From assembly GCF_004570385.1 (NCBI RefSeq), contig NZ_SPQL01000016.1, positions 1 through 64,000 of the forward strand: a DNA stretch of 64,000 nt, in the 5' to 3' direction. Numbering within the stretch: the stretch's first letter is position 1; the number at the start of each line of letters is the position of its first letter. Below, piece by piece: positions 61,462 to 64,000 of this stretch. The translations under genes and the position numbers were made by a program. The stretch comes from Blastococcus sp. CT_GayMR19 (GTDB taxonomy: Bacteria > Actinomycetota > Actinomycetes > Mycobacteriales > Geodermatophilaceae). The notes under the pieces were generated by a model. That model had not been told where the DNA came from, ran no database searches, and saw only the letters and a program-made list of their open reading frames with translations.

Positions 61462-62352
61462 GTGATCGAGGTGGTGGAGGCGCTGCCGCCTGCGGACCGC
61501 CGCAGTGCGTTCTCCAACGCACCGATGGGCATCGGACTGACCACCCCGGCCGGGATCCTGGTCGATGCCAACCCGGCGCTGTGCGCTCTGGTGGGGCGAT
61601 CGGCCGCCGAGCTGCACGGCCGCTCCGTGCTCGGGCTCGTCCACCCCGACAGCCGGGCGGTCGCCGAGGAGGCACACGCGACGCTCAACTCCCACCGCTC
61701 CCGGCCGCTGCGGCTGGAGACGCGGCTGGTCCGGTCCGACCACAGCGAGGTGCCGGTCCAGGTGACCGCCTCCTGGGTGCCGGAGTCGGAGGACGGCCAG
61801 GCGGCGCACCTCGTCATGATCGTCGAGGACATCACCGACCGGAAGGCCATGGAGGCCCAGCTGGTCCACCGGTCGCTGCACGACGCGCTGACCGGCCTGC
61901 CGAACCGGCTGCTCTTCCAGGACCGGCTGTGGCACGCGCTCGAGCGGGGCCACCGCGAGCGCACGCCCACCTGCGTGCTGATCATGGACCTCGACGGGTT
62001 CAAGGCGATCAACGACGAGCTGGGCCACCCGATGGGCGACCTCGTGCTGATCTCCTTCGCCGAGCGGCTGCGCTCGGTGCTCCGCGCCAGCGACACCGCC
62101 GCCCGCCTGGGCGGGGACGAGTTCAGCATCGTCTGCGAGAACACCGAGCCGGCCGACGCCGAGGTGCTGGCCGACCGGCTCCGCACCGCGGTGACCGAGC
62201 CGCTGTCCCTGAGCGGGACGAGCGTCTCGGTCGGCATCAGCATCGGGATCGGCTCCGCGCCGGGAGGCGAGGAGCCGGGCGACGTCTACGAGCGGGTCGT
62301 CCGGGAGGCCGACGACGCCATGTACGCGAACAAGGCCAGCCGCCGCCGCTGA
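61462..62352 (+). CDS. PAS-GGDEF diguanylate cyclase
   Basis: 296 residues: PAS (about 15-128, FSNAPMGIGLTTPAGILVDANPALCALVGRS...IVEDITDRKAMEAQL) and GGDEF (about 132-296) with LHDALTGLPNRLLFQDRL, IMDLDGFKAINDELGHPMGD and the active-site loop RLGGDEF (217-221). An inhibitory I-site RxxD (RASD, 208-211) stands exactly five residues before GGDEF, so the enzyme should be feedback-inhibited by cyclic di-GMP. No EAL domain and no membrane segment. GGAGG six bases before GTG 61462. Its stop abuts the stop of the converging MmpL gene without spacer. Confidence 0.94.
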   Translation: MIEVVEALPPADRRSAFSNAPMGIGLTTPAGILVDANPALCALVGRSAAELHGRSVLGLVHPDSRAVAEEAHATLNSHRSRPLRLETRLVRSDHSEVPVQVTASWVPESEDGQAAHLVMIVEDITDRKAMEAQLVHRSLHDALTGLPNRLLFQDRLWHALERGHRERTPTCVLIMDLDGFKAINDELGHPMGDLVLISFAERLRSVLRASDTAARLGGDEFSIVCENTEPADAEVLADRLRTAVTEPLSLSGTSVSVGISIGIGSAPGGEEPGDVYERVVREADDAMYANKASRRR

Positions 62353-64000
62353 TCAGCGGGCCGCGGCCCCTACGACCTCGCGCTCGCCGGCCGGCGCCGC
62401 GGCACCCAGCCGCGCGCCCTCGACGTCCAGGTCGGGCAGCAGCCGGTCCAGCCAGCGGGGCAGCCACCAGGCCGACCGGCCCAGGAGCGCCAGGACGGCC
62501 GGGACGAGCGTCATCCGCACCAGGAAGGCGTCGACGAGGATGCCGACGGCCAGGCCGAAGGCGATCGCCTTGACGATGACGTCCTCGATGGTCACGAAGC
62601 TCGCGAAGACCGCGAACATGATCAGCGCCGCGGCGACGACGACCCGTGCCGCGTGCCGGGCCCCGGTGACGACGGCGTCCCGGGGAGCGGCACCGTGCAC
62701 GAACTCCTCGCGCATCCGGGAGACGAGGAAGACCTCGTAGTCCATGGCCAGGCCGAACAGCACCGCCATGAGGATGACCGGCAGGAAGCTGATCACCGGG
62801 CCGGTCGCCGGGACACCGAGCAGGTCGCTGAACCAGCCCCACTGGAACACCGCGACGACCGCGCCGAACGAGGCGCCCACGGACAGCAGGAACCCGACGG
62901 CGGCCTTCAGCGGGACGAGGATCGAGCGGAACACCAGCAGGAGCAGCACGAGGGCGAGGCCGACCACCACGAGGGCGAAGGGCAGCAGCGCGTCGCCGAG
63001 CCGGTCGGAGACGTCGATGGCGACCGCCGTCTGCCCGGTCACGGCGATCTCGCCGCCGGACTCCCGCTCCAGGCCGGGGGCGAGATCGCGCAGATCGGCG
63101 ACGAGGGCGTTGGTCGCCTCCTCCTGCGGGCCGCTCTCCGGGATCACCGTGACGATCGCCGTGCTGCCTCCGGGCAGCAGCGTCGGCTGGGCGAACGCGA
63201 CGTCGTCCAGTCCGCCGGTGAACTCCCCGGGGGTCCCCGTGGGGGTCCCGCCGACAGCGGCCGCGATCCGGCCGACCGACTGCTCGGCCGTGGCGGGGTC
63301 GAGGCCCTCCACGAGCATCACCAGGGGACCGTTGAGGCCGGGACCGAAGTTCTCACTGATCAGGTCGTAGGCCTGGCGCTGGGGGGCCTCGGGCGCGGCC
63401 GTGGAGTTGTCGGGCAGCGCCAGCTGCAGCTGGGGCGCCGGGATCGCCAGGACGACCAGGCCGGCGAGGACGGCCAGCACGGTGACCAGCGGACGACGGG
63501 TGATCAGCCGGGTCCAGCGGGCGCCCATCGAGCCGCCGGCTCCGGTGGTCTCCCGCGCGTCGGCCAGCTCGCGGCGGGCCGCGCGGGAGCCGGGCTTCGG
63601 GGCCAGGCGCCCGCCCGCGAAGCCGAGCAGGGCCGGCAGCAGGGTGAGGGCGACGAGGACGGCGACGAGAACCGTGCCGGCCGCGCCGACGCCCATGACG
63701 GTCAGGAACGGGATCCCGACGACGGCGAGGCCCGACAGGGCGATGACGACGGTGAGGCCGGCGAAGACGACCGCGGACCCGGCGGTGCCGACCGCACGCG
63801 CCGCGGACTCCTCCGGGTGCATGCCCGCGGCCAGCTGGGTGCGGTGCCGGGACAGGATGAACAGCGTGTAGTCGATCCCCACGGCCAGCCCGATCATCAG
63901 CGCCAGGGTGGGCGCCGTCGAGGACAGGGTGATCAGGTTCGACGTGAGCAGCAGGCCACCCATGCCGACCGCGATGCCGACGATCGCCGTCAGCAGGTTC
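62353..64000 (-). CDS. MMPL/RND-family membrane transporter (C-terminal part; N-terminus beyond window)
   Basis: The frame is open to the window edge (residues NLLTAIVGIAVGMGG upstream of the first internal Met), so the gene continues past 64000; about 549 residues are seen. First visible block: the helices of the first membrane domain with GLAVGIDYTLFILSRHRTQLAAG, then the extracytoplasmic loop (about 190-350) and the second six-helix domain with FLPVILMAVLFGLAMDYEVFLVSRMREEF, DAVVTGARHAARVVVAAALIMFAVFASF and the terminal cytoplasmic tail. The repeated G-x-x-x-D-Y motifs are proton-relay positions of MmpL proteins. Exports lipids or drugs; the cargo is unknown. Shortness for MmpL3-type suggests the MmpL-like drug exporter branch. 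Confidence 0.93.
   Translation of the reverse strand, partial: NLLTAIVGIAVGMGGLLLTSNLITLSSTAPTLALMIGLAVGIDYTLFILSRHRTQLAAGMHPEESAARAVGTAGSAVVFAGLTVVIALSGLAVVGIPFLTVMGVGAAGTVLVAVLVALTLLPALLGFAGGRLAPKPGSRAARRELADARETTGAGGSMGARWTRLITRRPLVTVLAVLAGLVVLAIPAPQLQLALPDNSTAAPEAPQRQAYDLISENFGPGLNGPLVMLVEGLDPATAEQSVGRIAAAVGGTPTGTPGEFTGGLDDVAFAQPTLLPGGSTAIVTVIPESGPQEEATNALVADLRDLAPGLERESGGEIAVTGQTAVAIDVSDRLGDALLPFALVVVGLALVLLLLVFRSILVPLKAAVGFLLSVGASFGAVVAVFQWGWFSDLLGVPATGPVISFLPVILMAVLFGLAMDYEVFLVSRMREEFVHGAAPRDAVVTGARHAARVVVAAALIMFAVFASFVTIEDVIVKAIAFGLAVGILVDAFLVRMTLVPAVLALLGRSAWWLPRWLDRLLPDLDVEGARLGAAAPAGEREVVGAAAR

Noticed and set aside
1-64000. tRNA, rRNA, CRISPR arrays, insertion sequences
   Set aside because: I looked for tRNA-like cloverleaf ends, spaced direct repeats and transposase motifs and saw none; a tRNAscan or IS search could still find something short.

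Overview
The window is very GC-rich and densely coded, with frequent GTG starts, ATGA/GTGA stop-start overlaps, a 180-kDa type NAD-glutamate dehydrogenase, MmpL and LytR-CpsA-Psr proteins, and several PAS/GAF-PP2C (SpoIIE-type) phosphatases. This points to a motile, stress-hardened actinobacterium. My best guess is the Geodermatophilaceae (Blastococcus/Modestobacter/Geodermatophilus group); that is inference from gene content only. I saw no rRNA, tRNA, transposase, integrase or CRISPR array, so the window reads as ordinary chromosome.

Layout. 1-10.4 kb: housekeeping and stress genes (RecQ-type helicase, DUF4383 membrane protein, acyl-CoA dehydrogenase, GNAT, ArsR-VOC pair, LCP cell-wall ligase, acyl-ACP desaturase, exonuclease III, YaaA). 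10.5-28.2 kb: three large PAS/GAF-PP2C phosphatases and one RsbW-like kinase/anti-sigma protein, interleaved with a DEAD-box helicase, an amidase, NAD-glutamate dehydrogenase and an AAA ATPase. 28.4-48.9 kb: a chemotaxis island, all on the minus strand: cheB-cheR-cheY-cheX-cheY-cheX, a 296-residue unknown protein, cheA-cheW, and five methyl-accepting chemotaxis proteins, with otsA-otsB (trehalose) inserted before the fifth. 48.9-56.5 kb: twin CrcB fluoride channels, an alpha-methylacyl-CoA racemase-like enzyme, the two-gene N-acetylglutaminylglutamine amide (NAGGN) osmolyte pathway, an aldo/keto reductase and two small membrane proteins. 56.5-64 kb: a Gly/Tyr-rich protein, a LOV-domain blue-light PP2C phosphatase, a flavin reductase/HMG-CoA lyase pair, a diguanylate cyclase and the 3' part of an MmpL transporter.

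How the genes fit together. Two signalling layers dominate. (i) A partner-switching/general-stress layer: four PP2C phosphatases with different sensory domains, one of them LOV, plus an RsbW-like protein; no STAS antagonist is seen here. (ii) A chemotaxis layer whose cheB and cheA leaders carry an exact sigma-28 (FliA/WhiG) -10 element, GCCGATAA. Signal termination is probably by two CheX/CheC-like phosphatases, each translationally coupled to a CheY. Osmotic/desiccation protection is represented by both trehalose (OtsAB) and NAGGN synthesis.

Non-coding structure is rich. There are three parS-like sites, an inverted-repeat-bracketed intergenic repeat with a diverged second copy, TGTCGACA palindromes in the long intergenic regions of the receptor array, twin GGTACC-centred palindromes, and strong hairpins after most operons. 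Start sites were chosen by ribosome-binding site and family length; alternatives are noted where they matter.
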